This document shows, one piece after another, positions 50,489-59,258 of a stretch of DNA of 64,000 nt (within the stretch, counting starts at the first letter, position 1; each line of letters begins with the position of its first letter). A program made the position numbers and the translations under genes. Below the pieces are notes generated by a model. The model was given only the letters and a program-made list of their open reading frames with translations, did not search any database and had not been told where the DNA came from. The stretch covers positions 3,596,001 through 3,660,000 of the forward strand of contig NC_013947.1 of the NCBI RefSeq assembly GCF_000024545.1, written 5' to 3'. The DNA is from Stackebrandtia nassauensis DSM 44728. GTDB taxonomy: Bacteria; Actinomycetota; Actinomycetes; Mycobacteriales; Micromonosporaceae.

Positions 50489-51375
50489 GGCGTCGCCTCG
50501 TCCGCGGCGTGGACGATCGCCACCGGCGCGTGGGCGTGGTGCAACATGGCCTGGCTCGTCGAACCCAGGACGAGTCCGGCGAAGCCCCCGTGTCCCCGGG
50601 AACCGACCACCAGCAGCTGAGCGCCCCTGGACTGTTCCAGCAGGATCTGCCGGGTGTTGCCGTGCAGCGAGGTCCGCGTGACCTCGACGTCGGCGTATTC
50701 GCGCCGGATTCCGGCCAACGAGTCCGACAGCACCGCGGTGGCACGGTTCTCCATCGCCTCGCGATCGCCGACGCCCAGGACGAAGTAGCCGTCCCGGGTC
50801 GTGGTCGGATAGTGCCAGGCGTGCAGGACGGTCACCGGTAGCCGGCGTAGCCGTGCCTCCCGCAGTCCGAAGCGGACGGCCGCCTGCGACAGCACCGAAC
50901 CGTCCACACCGATGACCACTCGTCCGGCGTTGGGGCCGTCACCGGTATCGGTGTCGCGCACGACGATGACCGGGCAGTGGGCGTGCGCGCTGACCTGGGT
51001 GGTGGTCGAGCCCAGGAGTATCCCGGCGAAGCCGCCGCGGCCGCGATCACCCAGCACCAGCAGCGCCCATTTGTGGGACTCCGACACCAGGCCGCCGCTG
51101 GAGGTCGAGGCACTGATCAGTGCGGTCTCGATGCTCACATCCGGCGCGGTCAGCTCCAGCCTCCGCTTGGCGGCGTCGAGCATGTCCTGAACGGACTTTC
51201 GTTCGGCGCTGGGGTCGGTTTCTCCCTCGGCGGGTGGCGGCGGGGCGCCCATCGTCAGGTGGACGGTCACCAGGAGCAGGGGCAGGCCGCGCAGCCGTGC
51301 CTCGTCGAGCGCCCATGCGACGGCGCGCTCGCTGTGTTCGGAATCGTCGTATCCGACGGCTACCGGAGTGGACAT
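50485..51375 (-). CDS. Two-domain universal stress protein (USP C)
   Basis: A 296-residue tandem UspA protein. ATP-binding motifs are LGDRGRGGFAGILLGSTT near residue 125 and VGSRGHGGFAGLVLGSTSQAM near residue 268. The C-terminal half is very close to that of USP D at 57218, indicating duplication. It lies between the CoA ligase fusion (16-nt gap) and hypF (4-nt overlap), placing a stress protein within a hydrogenase maturation operon. Confidence 0.94.
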   Translation of the reverse strand: MSTPVAVGYDDSEHSERAVAWALDEARLRGLPLLLVTVHLTMGAPPPPAEGETDPSAERKSVQDMLDAAKRRLELTAPDVSIETALISASTSSGGLVSESHKWALLVLGDRGRGGFAGILLGSTTTQVSAHAHCPVIVVRDTDTGDGPNAGRVVIGVDGSVLSQAAVRFGLREARLRRLPVTVLHAWHYPTTTRDGYFVLGVGDREAMENRATAVLSDSLAGIRREYADVEVTRTSLHGNTRQILLEQSRGAQLLVVGSRGHGGFAGLVLGSTSQAMLHHAHAPVAIVHAADEATP

Positions 51376-51391
51376 GTCGTGTCTCCTTGTC

Positions 51392-54088
51392 TCACGGTTC
51401 TCGCAGGGTGGGCAGCATCCATTCGGCGCCGGTGTCGGTGGCGGCGACGTTGACCTTGACGTCGACGGCCGCCAGCAGCCCGGGACCGGCCAGCAGCGGG
51501 TTGATGTCCAGTTCGGCCAGTTCGGGGAAGTCCTCGGCCAGCCGCGCCAGCCGCAGCATCAGGTCTTCGAGTCGATAGGTGTCGACGGGCTGACTGCCGC
51601 GATACCCCGTCAGCAGAGGTGCCGTGCGCAACGAGCGCCACATCCGCCGGGCGTCCAGATCGGTCAGCGGCAACAGCCGGAAGGCGTTGTCGTCCCACAG
51701 TTCGGTCTGGATTCCGCCCCGTCCCAGCATCACGACCGACCCGAACTGCCGGTCGTGGGTGACACCGGCGATGAGTTCGACCGTGCCGGTCACCATGGGC
51801 TGCACGGCGACCCGGGGCACGGAGGTGTGCAGCGCGTTGCCTATGGCCAGGTACGCGCTCTTGACGGCGGCGGCCGAGTCGAGCCCCAGGTGGACGGCTC
51901 CGCGTTCGGTCTTGTGGACCATCGTCGGATCGTCGGCCTTGAGCGCCACGGGAAAGCCGATGGCATCGGCCGCCGCGACGGCTTCGTGTACGGACGTGGC
52001 GAAGCGGGTTTCGACGTGGGGAATGCCGTAGCTTGCCAGCAGTCCGCGCGACCATTCGGCGTTCTGCCAGCCGCCGCCGGTGCGCAGCGCCTCGTCGACG
52101 AGCGACCGGGCGGCAGGTTGGTCGATATCGGACAGTTGCGGGGACTCGCCCAGGGGCTGGCGCCGCCATTCGGCGTAGCCGACGGCTCGCCCCAGTGCGG
52201 CCACCGCGCGTTCGGGAAGGTCGAACACGGGGACCCGTCGTTTGCCCAGTGTGGCCGGTGCGTCGGTGACACCGATCAGGACCACGGCCATCGGTGTGTC
52301 GGGCGCGGCGTCGGCAGCGTCGGCGATGGCCTGCAGGCAGCCGGGTACGTCAGTGGAACGGGACGCGGCGAAGGCCACGACCATGGCGTGGGTCTCGCCG
52401 CTGTCGGCCACCGTCACGATGGTGTCGCGCATGGCCGCCGGTGTGGTGGCCGCGCCCAGGTCGATGGGATTGTCGGTGGTGACGACGGCGGGATGATCGG
52501 CACGCAGTCGGTCCGCCAGCGGGGGTGACAGCTGCGGGCAGGTCAGTCCGGCGGTCTCGGCGCTGTCGGCGGCCAGCACGTTGATGCCGCCCGCGTTGCC
52601 GACGATCGCGATCCGGTTCCCCGCCGCCAACGGCTGCTCGGACAGCAGTCGGGCCGCGTCGATCATCTCACCGAGGGTGTCGGTGCGGATCACCCCGGAC
52701 TGTTCGAACAGCGAATCCACCGTGGTGTTGGCCGCCGCCGCGGCGGCGGTGTGGGACGCCCCGGCACGACGGCCGCCGCTGGACCGTCCGCTCTTGACCG
52801 CGAGTATCGGTTTCTGCCTGGCGAACGCCCGCGCCACCCGCGCGAACCGTCGCGGGTTGCCGAAGGACTCCAGGTACAGGGCCGCCGCCCGGCAGTCGGG
52901 ATCGTCGAACCAGTACGACAGCAGGTCGTTGCCGCTGACGTCGGCTTTGTTGCCGAGGGACACGAACGAGCGGATCCCCAGTTCGGCACCGCGCGCGTGA
53001 TGCAGCACCGCGATACCCACCGCGCCCGACTGCGAGGCCACCGCCAGTCCTCCGGGTTCGGGGACGTCGACGGCGAAACTCGCCGCCAGCCGCACCCGTG
53101 GGTCGGTGTTGATGAATCCGAGGCAGTTGGGGCCGACGAGGCGCATGTCGTGACGCCGGGCCCGGTTCACCAGTTCCGCCTGCGCGCCGACTCCGGCCTC
53201 GCCGATCTCGGCGAAGCCGGAACTGATCACGACCGCGGCCCGGGCACCGGCGCGCCCGGCCTCGTCGATGACATCGGCGACCGCCGCGGCGGGGACCGCG
53301 ACGATCACCAGGTCGACGGCGGCGGGGACCTCGTCCAGGGACTTGTAGCAGCGTTGTCCGGCGATCGTGTCGGCGTGCGGGTGAATCGGGTAGACCGAGC
53401 CGGTGAAGTCGTATTCGAGGATCTGGCGCAGGATCTCGTGGCCGATGCCGCCGGGCCGCCGTCCGGCACCGACGACGGCCACCGTGCGCGGTGTCATCAG
53501 GGGCGCCAGCGAACGCTGCTGGGCCGAGCGGCCGCGAAAGTCGACAGCGGACAGTTCACGGTCGCTGAAGCTGGTGGGCAGCGTGAAGTCCACGACGTTG
53601 CCGATCGCGGGCGACAGCCCGTCCGCCGACAGCCCGCAAATGACTTTCAGCATGGCGGTGTTGTTCAGCAACACCTTGCCCTCCAGCTGGGTGAGGCCGT
53701 TGCGGTGCGCTTCGACGCTGAGGTGCTCCAGCAGCAGGGTGGCGATGCCGCGGCCGTGGTGCGCCGAGGCGACGAACACCGCCAGCTCACCCCGGCTCGC
53801 GCCGGGTTCTCGCTCGTAGGAGGCCACACCGACGATGCGGCCGTGGTCGACGGCGACCAGGGCGGCGAAGTCGTCGCCGGGCGGACGGGTCAACCGTTCC
53901 ACCTCCCGGGGGACGGTGTCCTTGCCCAGCGCGAAGAACCGGAGTTTGATGCTGCGGGTGTCGGCGGTGTCGTGCAGGGAGGTCAGGCCCGCCGCGTCAC
54001 CGGGCCGCACCGGCCGGATCGACACGATCCTCCCGTCAAGGGTCAGTGCCCGCCTCGACGCGTCCTTGGTCGGGTTGGTGTCGCTCAT
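51392..54088 (-). CDS. GNAT acetyltransferase / NDP-forming acyl-CoA synthetase fusion
   Basis: An 898-residue fusion. Residues about 20-170 are a GNAT domain (ELAVFVASAHHGRGIATLLLEHL is the acetyl-CoA motif); from about 200 comes a CoA-binding Rossmann domain (VAVVGAGRRPGGIGHEIL), then succinyl-CoA ligase-like domains and a C-terminal ATP-grasp. The phosphohistidine motif GASHTAAAA retains His, whereas Salmonella Pat-type acetyltransferases are said to have lost ligase activity. It may acetylate proteins, form acyl-CoA, or both. The start at 54088 forms an ATGA overlap with the P-type ATPase stop. Confidence 0.9.
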   Translation of the reverse strand: MSDTNPTKDASRRALTLDGRIVSIRPVRPGDAAGLTSLHDTADTRSIKLRFFALGKDTVPREVERLTRPPGDDFAALVAVDHGRIVGVASYEREPGASRGELAVFVASAHHGRGIATLLLEHLSVEAHRNGLTQLEGKVLLNNTAMLKVICGLSADGLSPAIGNVVDFTLPTSFSDRELSAVDFRGRSAQQRSLAPLMTPRTVAVVGAGRRPGGIGHEILRQILEYDFTGSVYPIHPHADTIAGQRCYKSLDEVPAAVDLVIVAVPAAAVADVIDEAGRAGARAAVVISSGFAEIGEAGVGAQAELVNRARRHDMRLVGPNCLGFINTDPRVRLAASFAVDVPEPGGLAVASQSGAVGIAVLHHARGAELGIRSFVSLGNKADVSGNDLLSYWFDDPDCRAAALYLESFGNPRRFARVARAFARQKPILAVKSGRSSGGRRAGASHTAAAAAANTTVDSLFEQSGVIRTDTLGEMIDAARLLSEQPLAAGNRIAIVGNAGGINVLAADSAETAGLTCPQLSPPLADRLRADHPAVVTTDNPIDLGAATTPAAMRDTIVTVADSGETHAMVVAFAASRSTDVPGCLQAIADAADAAPDTPMAVVLIGVTDAPATLGKRRVPVFDLPERAVAALGRAVGYAEWRRQPLGESPQLSDIDQPAARSLVDEALRTGGGWQNAEWSRGLLASYGIPHVETRFATSVHEAVAAADAIGFPVALKADDPTMVHKTERGAVHLGLDSAAAVKSAYLAIGNALHTSVPRVAVQPMVTGTVELIAGVTHDRQFGSVVMLGRGGIQTELWDDNAFRLLPLTDLDARRMWRSLRTAPLLTGYRGSQPVDTYRLEDLMLRLARLAEDFPELAELDINPLLAGPGLLAAVDVKVNVAATDTGAEWMLPTLREP

Positions 54089-56649
54089 CTGGTCCTCCAT
54101 CGGTGATTGATGACTGTCTTGTGTGCCGCGTCGGCCGCCAGCACCATGGGCACCGCTGCCACCGCCAGGGTCCAGCCCAAAAGGGACGGCCAGCCGCCTC
54201 CGAGCAGCTGCGCCAGCGGTGGCAGTCCCAGGAACACGCCCAGCAGGACGATCTCGATCCCCACGGCCACCAGCAACAGCCGGTTGGTCGTCAGAGCGAT
54301 CCGGAACGCGGGGCGTGAGACGCTGCGGCAGGCGAAGGCGTTGGCCAGCTGTCCCAGGACGATCGCGGCGAAGGCCGTGCCCGAGGCGATGTGCAGCAGC
54401 GGCGCGGGTACGTCGCTTCCGGGCAGCCAGCCTCCCGCCAGCAGCACGACGGTGAACGCCGTCAGCGAGGCGAGCACCTCGGCGGGCCCCAGCACGCCGA
54501 AAGCCCGGATCAGGACGCCGCGGTTGATGAGGGCACCGGTGCGGGCACCGGTGGTCATGGTGCGGGGGTTGGGGGGTTCGGCGCCCAGCGCCAGTGCGGG
54601 CAACAGGTCGGTGCCGATGTCGAGGGCGAGAATCTGCAGGACGCCGATGGCCAGCGGAAACGACCCGCCGCTGAGCGCCCACACGACGAACGGCGCCAGT
54701 TCGGCGACGTTGTCGGTGAGGTGATACGTCAGAAACCGCCTGATGTTGACGAATGTGGCGCGTCCTCTTTCGACCGCCGCGACGATGGTGGCGAAGTGGT
54801 CGTCCAGCAGCACCAGATCGGCGGCCTCCCGGGCGATGTCGCTGCCCGAGGCACCCATGGCGATGCCGATGTCGGCGGTGCGCAGCGCGGGGGCGTCGTT
54901 GACGCCGTCGCCGGTCATGGCCACGATGTGGCCACTGTTCTGCAGGGCGCGGGCGATGCGCAGCTTGTCCTCCGGGGTCACGCGTGCGACCACCACCCCG
55001 TCGCGATCCAGCAGTTCGGCCAGCGCGGCCTCGTCGCCGGGCAGCTCCGCGCCCGTGATCACCAGGGAACCGTGATCCAGCAGGCCCACTCGCCGAGCCA
55101 CGGCGCTGGCGGTCGCGGGGTGGTCCCCGGTGACCACGGTCAGCCGGATACCGGCCCGACGGCACGCGGCGATCGCGTCGGCGACGTCGGGGCGGGGAGG
55201 GTCGGCCAGGCCCGCCACCCCCAGCAGGGTCAGGTCGCGTTCGTCGGCCTCGGCGCCCTGCCCCATCGCGGACGCGGTTCGGGCGGCAACGGCCAGCACC
55301 CGCAGGCCGGAGCGGGCGAAGTCGGCGGCGGCCTCGGCGGCGGATCCGGTGTCCCGGCATCGGGAGAACACGGCCTCGGGCGCCCCCTTCACATACAGCG
55401 TGTCCTCCACCAATGTGGATGACATGAGACGAGCGCTGTCGAAGGCGTAGCGGTGCTTCTCGGGTTCAGCGGCTTCTCTCGCCGCTACGTCGATGCCGCA
55501 ACGCAAGGCCAGTACGTGAAAGGCGACCTCCATCGGGTCGCCGTGCGGTGTGGCGTGACCGTCGTGTTCCACCAGGCGGCCCGACGAGGCCCGCACCGCG
55601 GCGTAGGCGAGCGCTTCGACGGCCTCCCGCGGCCCGTCGACGTCGCCTCGTGGTTCGTAGCCCTCGCCGGTGACCGAGGCGAGGCCCCGCGGTGTCCACA
55701 CTCGCGTAACCGTCATCTGGTTGCGGGTCAGGGTTCCGGTCTTGTCGGTGCAGATGTAGGTCACCGAGCCGAGGGTCTCCACCGACTCCAGCCGCTTGAC
55801 GAGCGCGTTCTTGTCCGCCATGGCTCGCGCCCCCCACGCCAGCGACAACGTCACGGTCGGCAGCAGTCCCTCCGGCACCAGCGCCACCGTCACGCCCAGG
55901 GCGAAGACGAACCCGACGGCCGGGTCGCTGCCCAGCAGCAGTGAGATCCCGAAGAACATCGCGCCCACGGCCACGGCCACCACGGCGATGACGGTCACGA
56001 CCCGGTTGAGCCGCACCGCCAGCGGGCTCGGGGGACGGTGCGTCTGCCGGGTCAGCATGGTGATCTGCGCCAGCCGGGTCCGCACGCCGGTCGCCGACAC
56101 CCGCGCGGCGGCCGCGCCCTCCACCGCGAAGGTGCCCGCGTACACCGTCGCGTCGGTCGTCACCCGCCGCGCGACCCCCTCGCCGGTCAACATGGACTCG
56201 TCGACGGCGATCTCGCCGCCGACGACACGCAGGTCCGCGCTGATGCGGTCCCCCGCTTCCAGCAAGACCAGGTCGCCGGGCACCAGCCGCGCGGCGGGAA
56301 TCGTGAGCCGGTGTCCGTCGCGGATGACGGTGGCGTTGGCGGGCATCAGATCCCGCAACCGTTCGGCGGCCCGGTCGGCGCGGTACTCCTGAATGTGGGC
56401 GAATCCGGCGTTGACCACCACGACGATGACGATGGCCACCGCCAGTTGCGGCATGCCGATCAGAAAGGCCAGTCCGGCCGCCGCCCACAGCAGCAGCGCG
56501 AAGAAGTGCGTCAACTGCTTCGCCAGCGCCCACCAGCGGCTGGCACGGCGGGCGACGGGAATCTCGTTGGGTCCCCGCGAGGCCAACAGCTTCGCGGCTT
56601 GGGTGCGCGACAAGCCGGTTTCGGAGGTCACGAGGCGAACCGGGACCAT
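54085..56649 (-). CDS. P-type cation ATPase (CtpF/P2 type)
   Basis: An 854-residue P-type ATPase with cation-ATPase N- and C-domains. The phosphorylation motif DKTGTLT has Asp302, the pump motif VPEGLLPTVTLSL lies at 258-270, and TGDGVNDAPALRTADIGIAMG marks the P domain. The A-domain loop reads LTGEG instead of LTGES. It is closest in type to mycobacterial CtpF, a DosR-regulon Ca/Mn-type pump; the ion is not certain. The start at 56649 has GGGAGA upstream and overlaps the preceding gene by 22 nt. Confidence 0.92.
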   Translation of the reverse strand: MVPVRLVTSETGLSRTQAAKLLASRGPNEIPVARRASRWWALAKQLTHFFALLLWAAAGLAFLIGMPQLAVAIVIVVVVNAGFAHIQEYRADRAAERLRDLMPANATVIRDGHRLTIPAARLVPGDLVLLEAGDRISADLRVVGGEIAVDESMLTGEGVARRVTTDATVYAGTFAVEGAAAARVSATGVRTRLAQITMLTRQTHRPPSPLAVRLNRVVTVIAVVAVAVGAMFFGISLLLGSDPAVGFVFALGVTVALVPEGLLPTVTLSLAWGARAMADKNALVKRLESVETLGSVTYICTDKTGTLTRNQMTVTRVWTPRGLASVTGEGYEPRGDVDGPREAVEALAYAAVRASSGRLVEHDGHATPHGDPMEVAFHVLALRCGIDVAAREAAEPEKHRYAFDSARLMSSTLVEDTLYVKGAPEAVFSRCRDTGSAAEAAADFARSGLRVLAVAARTASAMGQGAEADERDLTLLGVAGLADPPRPDVADAIAACRRAGIRLTVVTGDHPATASAVARRVGLLDHGSLVITGAELPGDEAALAELLDRDGVVVARVTPEDKLRIARALQNSGHIVAMTGDGVNDAPALRTADIGIAMGASGSDIAREAADLVLLDDHFATIVAAVERGRATFVNIRRFLTYHLTDNVAELAPFVVWALSGGSFPLAIGVLQILALDIGTDLLPALALGAEPPNPRTMTTGARTGALINRGVLIRAFGVLGPAEVLASLTAFTVVLLAGGWLPGSDVPAPLLHIASGTAFAAIVLGQLANAFACRSVSRPAFRIALTTNRLLLVAVGIEIVLLGVFLGLPPLAQLLGGGWPSLLGWTLAVAAVPMVLAADAAHKTVINHRWRTR

Positions 56650-57206
56650 TGCGTCTCCCATGAACGCATCCGGATTCGGTCGAGGCGCCGTCGCACCAGC
56701 CAGCACACCCCGAATCCGAGTTCGACGACGCCGATGTAGGCGAAGACGGCCGCGAAGACGGCCCGTCCGCTCGCCTGTTGCCGCGTCAACGGCGGCTCGG
56801 CGAGTTGATCGTCGCCGTCAAGCCAGATCGTGACCGTGTCGCCAGCCCTGGCGCCCGCCGGGGCTTTGACGCGTCCGCTGTCCTCGATGCCGTGACGTGT
56901 CTGCCAGCGCGCCTCACCCCAGCGTTGCTGGTACGAGGACGTTGCCACGGCGGGCTGGATGTCATGCGTCAACACCGCCGTTACCTGGTAGTGCGTCAGG
57001 GCTTGAGATTCCATGGTGGCCAGACCGTCCTCGTGGATCCTCATCCCCAGCCATACGCACACCGGCAGCAGTGCCGCCACGATGAGAATGACGAAGCGGG
57101 CGGCCATAGCCTCGACGCGATCCACTTCGCGCCGCAACGGGTTGTCGTCGAGGCTCAACAGCCGCGCGAATCTCGCGGCATCGGTGACCAAGCGCCAACG
57201 GATCAT
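56628..57206 (-). CDS. Rv1733c-like two-helix membrane protein
   Basis: A 192-residue membrane protein with two transmembrane helices (about 35-55 and 148-168) around an extracytoplasmic domain. NPLRREVDRVEAMAARF before the first helix and RVKAPAGARAGDTVTIWLDGDDQLAEPPLT before the second are the family pattern of mycobacterial Rv1733c, a dormancy-regulon antigen of unknown function. It sits between USP D (11-nt gap) and the P-type ATPase (22-nt overlap), suggesting a partner role for the pump. Confidence 0.85.
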   Translation of the reverse strand: MIRWRLVTDAARFARLLSLDDNPLRREVDRVEAMAARFVILIVAALLPVCVWLGMRIHEDGLATMESQALTHYQVTAVLTHDIQPAVATSSYQQRWGEARWQTRHGIEDSGRVKAPAGARAGDTVTIWLDGDDQLAEPPLTRQQASGRAVFAAVFAYIGVVELGFGVCWLVRRRLDRIRMRSWETQWSRFAS

Positions 57207-57217
57207 CGTCGTGCCGA

Positions 57218-58099
57218 TCAGGATGCGCCCGACGAGTGGACGACGGCCACGGGCGCGTCGGCGTGATGCACCATCGCCTGCGTGGTGGAGCCCAGCAGCA
57301 GGCCGGTGAAACCGCCGTGCCCTCGCGAACCCAACACCACGAGGCAGGCCCCCGCGGATTTCTCCTGCAGCAGTTGGCGGGCGTCGACGCGTTCACACAC
57401 CCGCTCCACCGGCACGTCGGGGTACTTCTGCGGCCACCCGGCCAAAGCCTCGGCCAGCACGCGTTTCTCGCTGTCGGCGCGTTCCTCGATGGAGTAGACC
57501 TGCGGAAGCACGTCGCCGGATTCGGTGGCGACCGGGTGGGTCCAGGCGTGAACGGCGATCAGCCGGGCTTCGCGCAGCGATGCCTCCTCGAAGGCGAACC
57601 GCAGTGCGGCCTGGGACAGCGGGGAGGCGTCCACGCCGACGACGATGCGATCGGGTTCCTGGCTCCTCACCGGCGCCGGGCCGCGGACCACCACGACCGG
57701 GCAGCGCGAGTAGGCGGTGACCTGCGTCGAGGTCGAGCCCAGCAGCAGCGAGGTGAATCTGCCTCGGCCACGGCTGCCAACGACCAACAGTTCGCCGTCC
57801 TCGGACGCCTCGACCAGGTCGATGCTGGCCGACATGCCACCGACGACCTTGCCGCTGACCTCCAGGTCGGGGTTCAGGTCGCGGATTCTGGCGACTTCCT
57901 TGTCGACGAGATCGCCCACGCTGGCACGCGAGGCTTCGTGCCTGCTGGAGTCGAGGTCCGTCGCCAACGGGGACAACACCAGGAACGAGTGGATGATCAG
58001 CAACCGACGCTGCCGCAGTCGGGCTTCCTCGGCCGCCCAGTCGACCGCGACCTGGCTGTGTGGTGAACCGTCGAATCCGACGATGATCGGAGCCGCCAT
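57218..58099 (-). CDS. Two-domain universal stress protein (USP D)
   Basis: A 293-residue tandem UspA protein. ATP-binding motifs are VGSRGRGRFTSLLLGSTS near residue 118 and LGSRGHGGFTGLLLGSTTQAM near residue 263. The ATG at 58099 has GGAGGA seven bases upstream and is preferred over the ATG five codons earlier, which lies before that site. It is the first gene of the nine-gene unit that ends with hypE. A DosR-like element lies about 120 nt upstream. Confidence 0.94.
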   Translation of the reverse strand: MAAPIIVGFDGSPHSQVAVDWAAEEARLRQRRLLIIHSFLVLSPLATDLDSSRHEASRASVGDLVDKEVARIRDLNPDLEVSGKVVGGMSASIDLVEASEDGELLVVGSRGRGRFTSLLLGSTSTQVTAYSRCPVVVVRGPAPVRSQEPDRIVVGVDASPLSQAALRFAFEEASLREARLIAVHAWTHPVATESGDVLPQVYSIEERADSEKRVLAEALAGWPQKYPDVPVERVCERVDARQLLQEKSAGACLVVLGSRGHGGFTGLLLGSTTQAMVHHADAPVAVVHSSGAS

Positions 58100-58218
58100 C
58101 TGTCTGTCCTCCATTGTGTCTCGGATGTCCGGTATGAGGTGCCATGCCCTGCCGGACGCGGTATTCAGCTTCCCGGCTCGCCGGGATCCGACGCAGGGTC
58201 CAGATACTTGAACCGGCA

Positions 58219-58233
58219 GGGACCAAAGTCGTT
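58219..58233. promoter_or_regulatory. DosR-like box before the nine-gene operon
   Basis: GGGACCAAAGTCGTT matches the DosR core GGGAC-Y-WW-AGTC over its first twelve positions. It lies 120 nt upstream of USP D, in the 186-nt gap behind the next gene. Confidence 0.6.
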
Positions 58234-58285
58234 GGCGCGGCCTGAGTCCCGCTTACCCGCGCCGGCTCGGCGAAAACCCGCGCCG

Positions 58286-59155
58286 CTATGTCGCGGAGCG
58301 AACGATCACCACCGGGCACTGGCTGGTGTGGACCATCGCGTATCCGGTCGAACCCAATAGCCGGGACCGCAGGGCGCCGCGCATCCGGGACCCGAGGACC
58401 ACCAGGCTCGCCTTCGCCGACTCCTCCCCCAGTGCCCGCGCGGGGTTGGCCTGATGCACCGGCACGGTCTCGACGACGACATCACCGAAGTTCCCGCGAT
58501 CATCGGACAGCCATTCGTCCAGGACCGATCGCGCGCGTTGCCGTCCGTCGGCTTCCGACTCGGCGGTGTCGACGAGGTTGGTCGAGTGGTGCCAGGCGTG
58601 GACGGCCCGCAGCGGCACACTCCGGGCCCGCGCCTCGGCGAACGCGAAGTCGATCGCGGCCTTGGACGTGCCCCGACCGTCCACACCCACCACGACCGGA
58701 CCGTTCCTGGTGACCTCACCGCGCACGACCAGCACCGGGCAGGTCGCCCGCGCGGCCACGTCCATCGCGGTCGAGCCGAGCGCCCGTCTCGCCAGTCCGC
58801 CGTGCCCGTGGGATCCGACGACCACGAGGGTGGCGTGACGGGACTCGTCTATCAGGACGACGGCGGGTCCGCCGTCGATCACGTGGCCGGTGACGTTCAC
58901 GTCGGGGTGAACTCCACGGACCAGGTCGCGGGCATTGTCGACGATCAGCCGGGCCGTCGGTTCGTCCTCAATGGGCGCGACGGGTGGGGTGAGCAGCGGC
59001 GGATTGCCGGTGTAGGTGGGCCACGCGCGGGCGTGGACGATACGAAGTGGACTTTGACGGTCGGCGGCGTATGCGGCGGCCAGGATGACGGTGCTCGGGC
59101 TGTCGTCCGAACCGTCGACACCGACGACCACTGGGGCGGGCGAGTTCTCGTTCAT
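58286..59155 (-). CDS. Two-domain universal stress protein (USP E)
   Basis: A 289-residue tandem UspA protein, the closest paralogue of USP A at 37256: both share PVVVGVDGS, RIVHARAW/RVVHARTW and the unusual second-domain motif GSRMRGALRSRLLGST. The first-domain motif is VGSHGHGGLARRALGSTA. The ATG at 59155 has GGAG two to three bases upstream, which is closer than usual. It is monocistronic by spacing (186 nt to USP D), with its own DosR-like box 59 nt upstream. Confidence 0.93.
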   Translation of the reverse strand: MNENSPAPVVVGVDGSDDSPSTVILAAAYAADRQSPLRIVHARAWPTYTGNPPLLTPPVAPIEDEPTARLIVDNARDLVRGVHPDVNVTGHVIDGGPAVVLIDESRHATLVVVGSHGHGGLARRALGSTAMDVAARATCPVLVVRGEVTRNGPVVVGVDGRGTSKAAIDFAFAEARARSVPLRAVHAWHHSTNLVDTAESEADGRQRARSVLDEWLSDDRGNFGDVVVETVPVHQANPARALGEESAKASLVVLGSRMRGALRSRLLGSTGYAMVHTSQCPVVIVRSAT

Positions 59156-59213
59156 GTCTCCAGACTCGCCGAATCCCGCGTACCGACGCAGGGGCGAAGC
59201 GGCCACGCCAACG

Positions 59214-59228
59214 GGGACTTTGAGCTCT
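59214..59228. promoter_or_regulatory. DosR-like box before USP E
   Basis: GGGACTTTGAGCTCT lies 59 nt upstream of the USP E start, the same distance as the boxes before USP A and USP B. The right arm is weak. Confidence 0.5.
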
Positions 59229-59258
59229 GCCCTCTCGGGCACTACGCCATAATGGACG

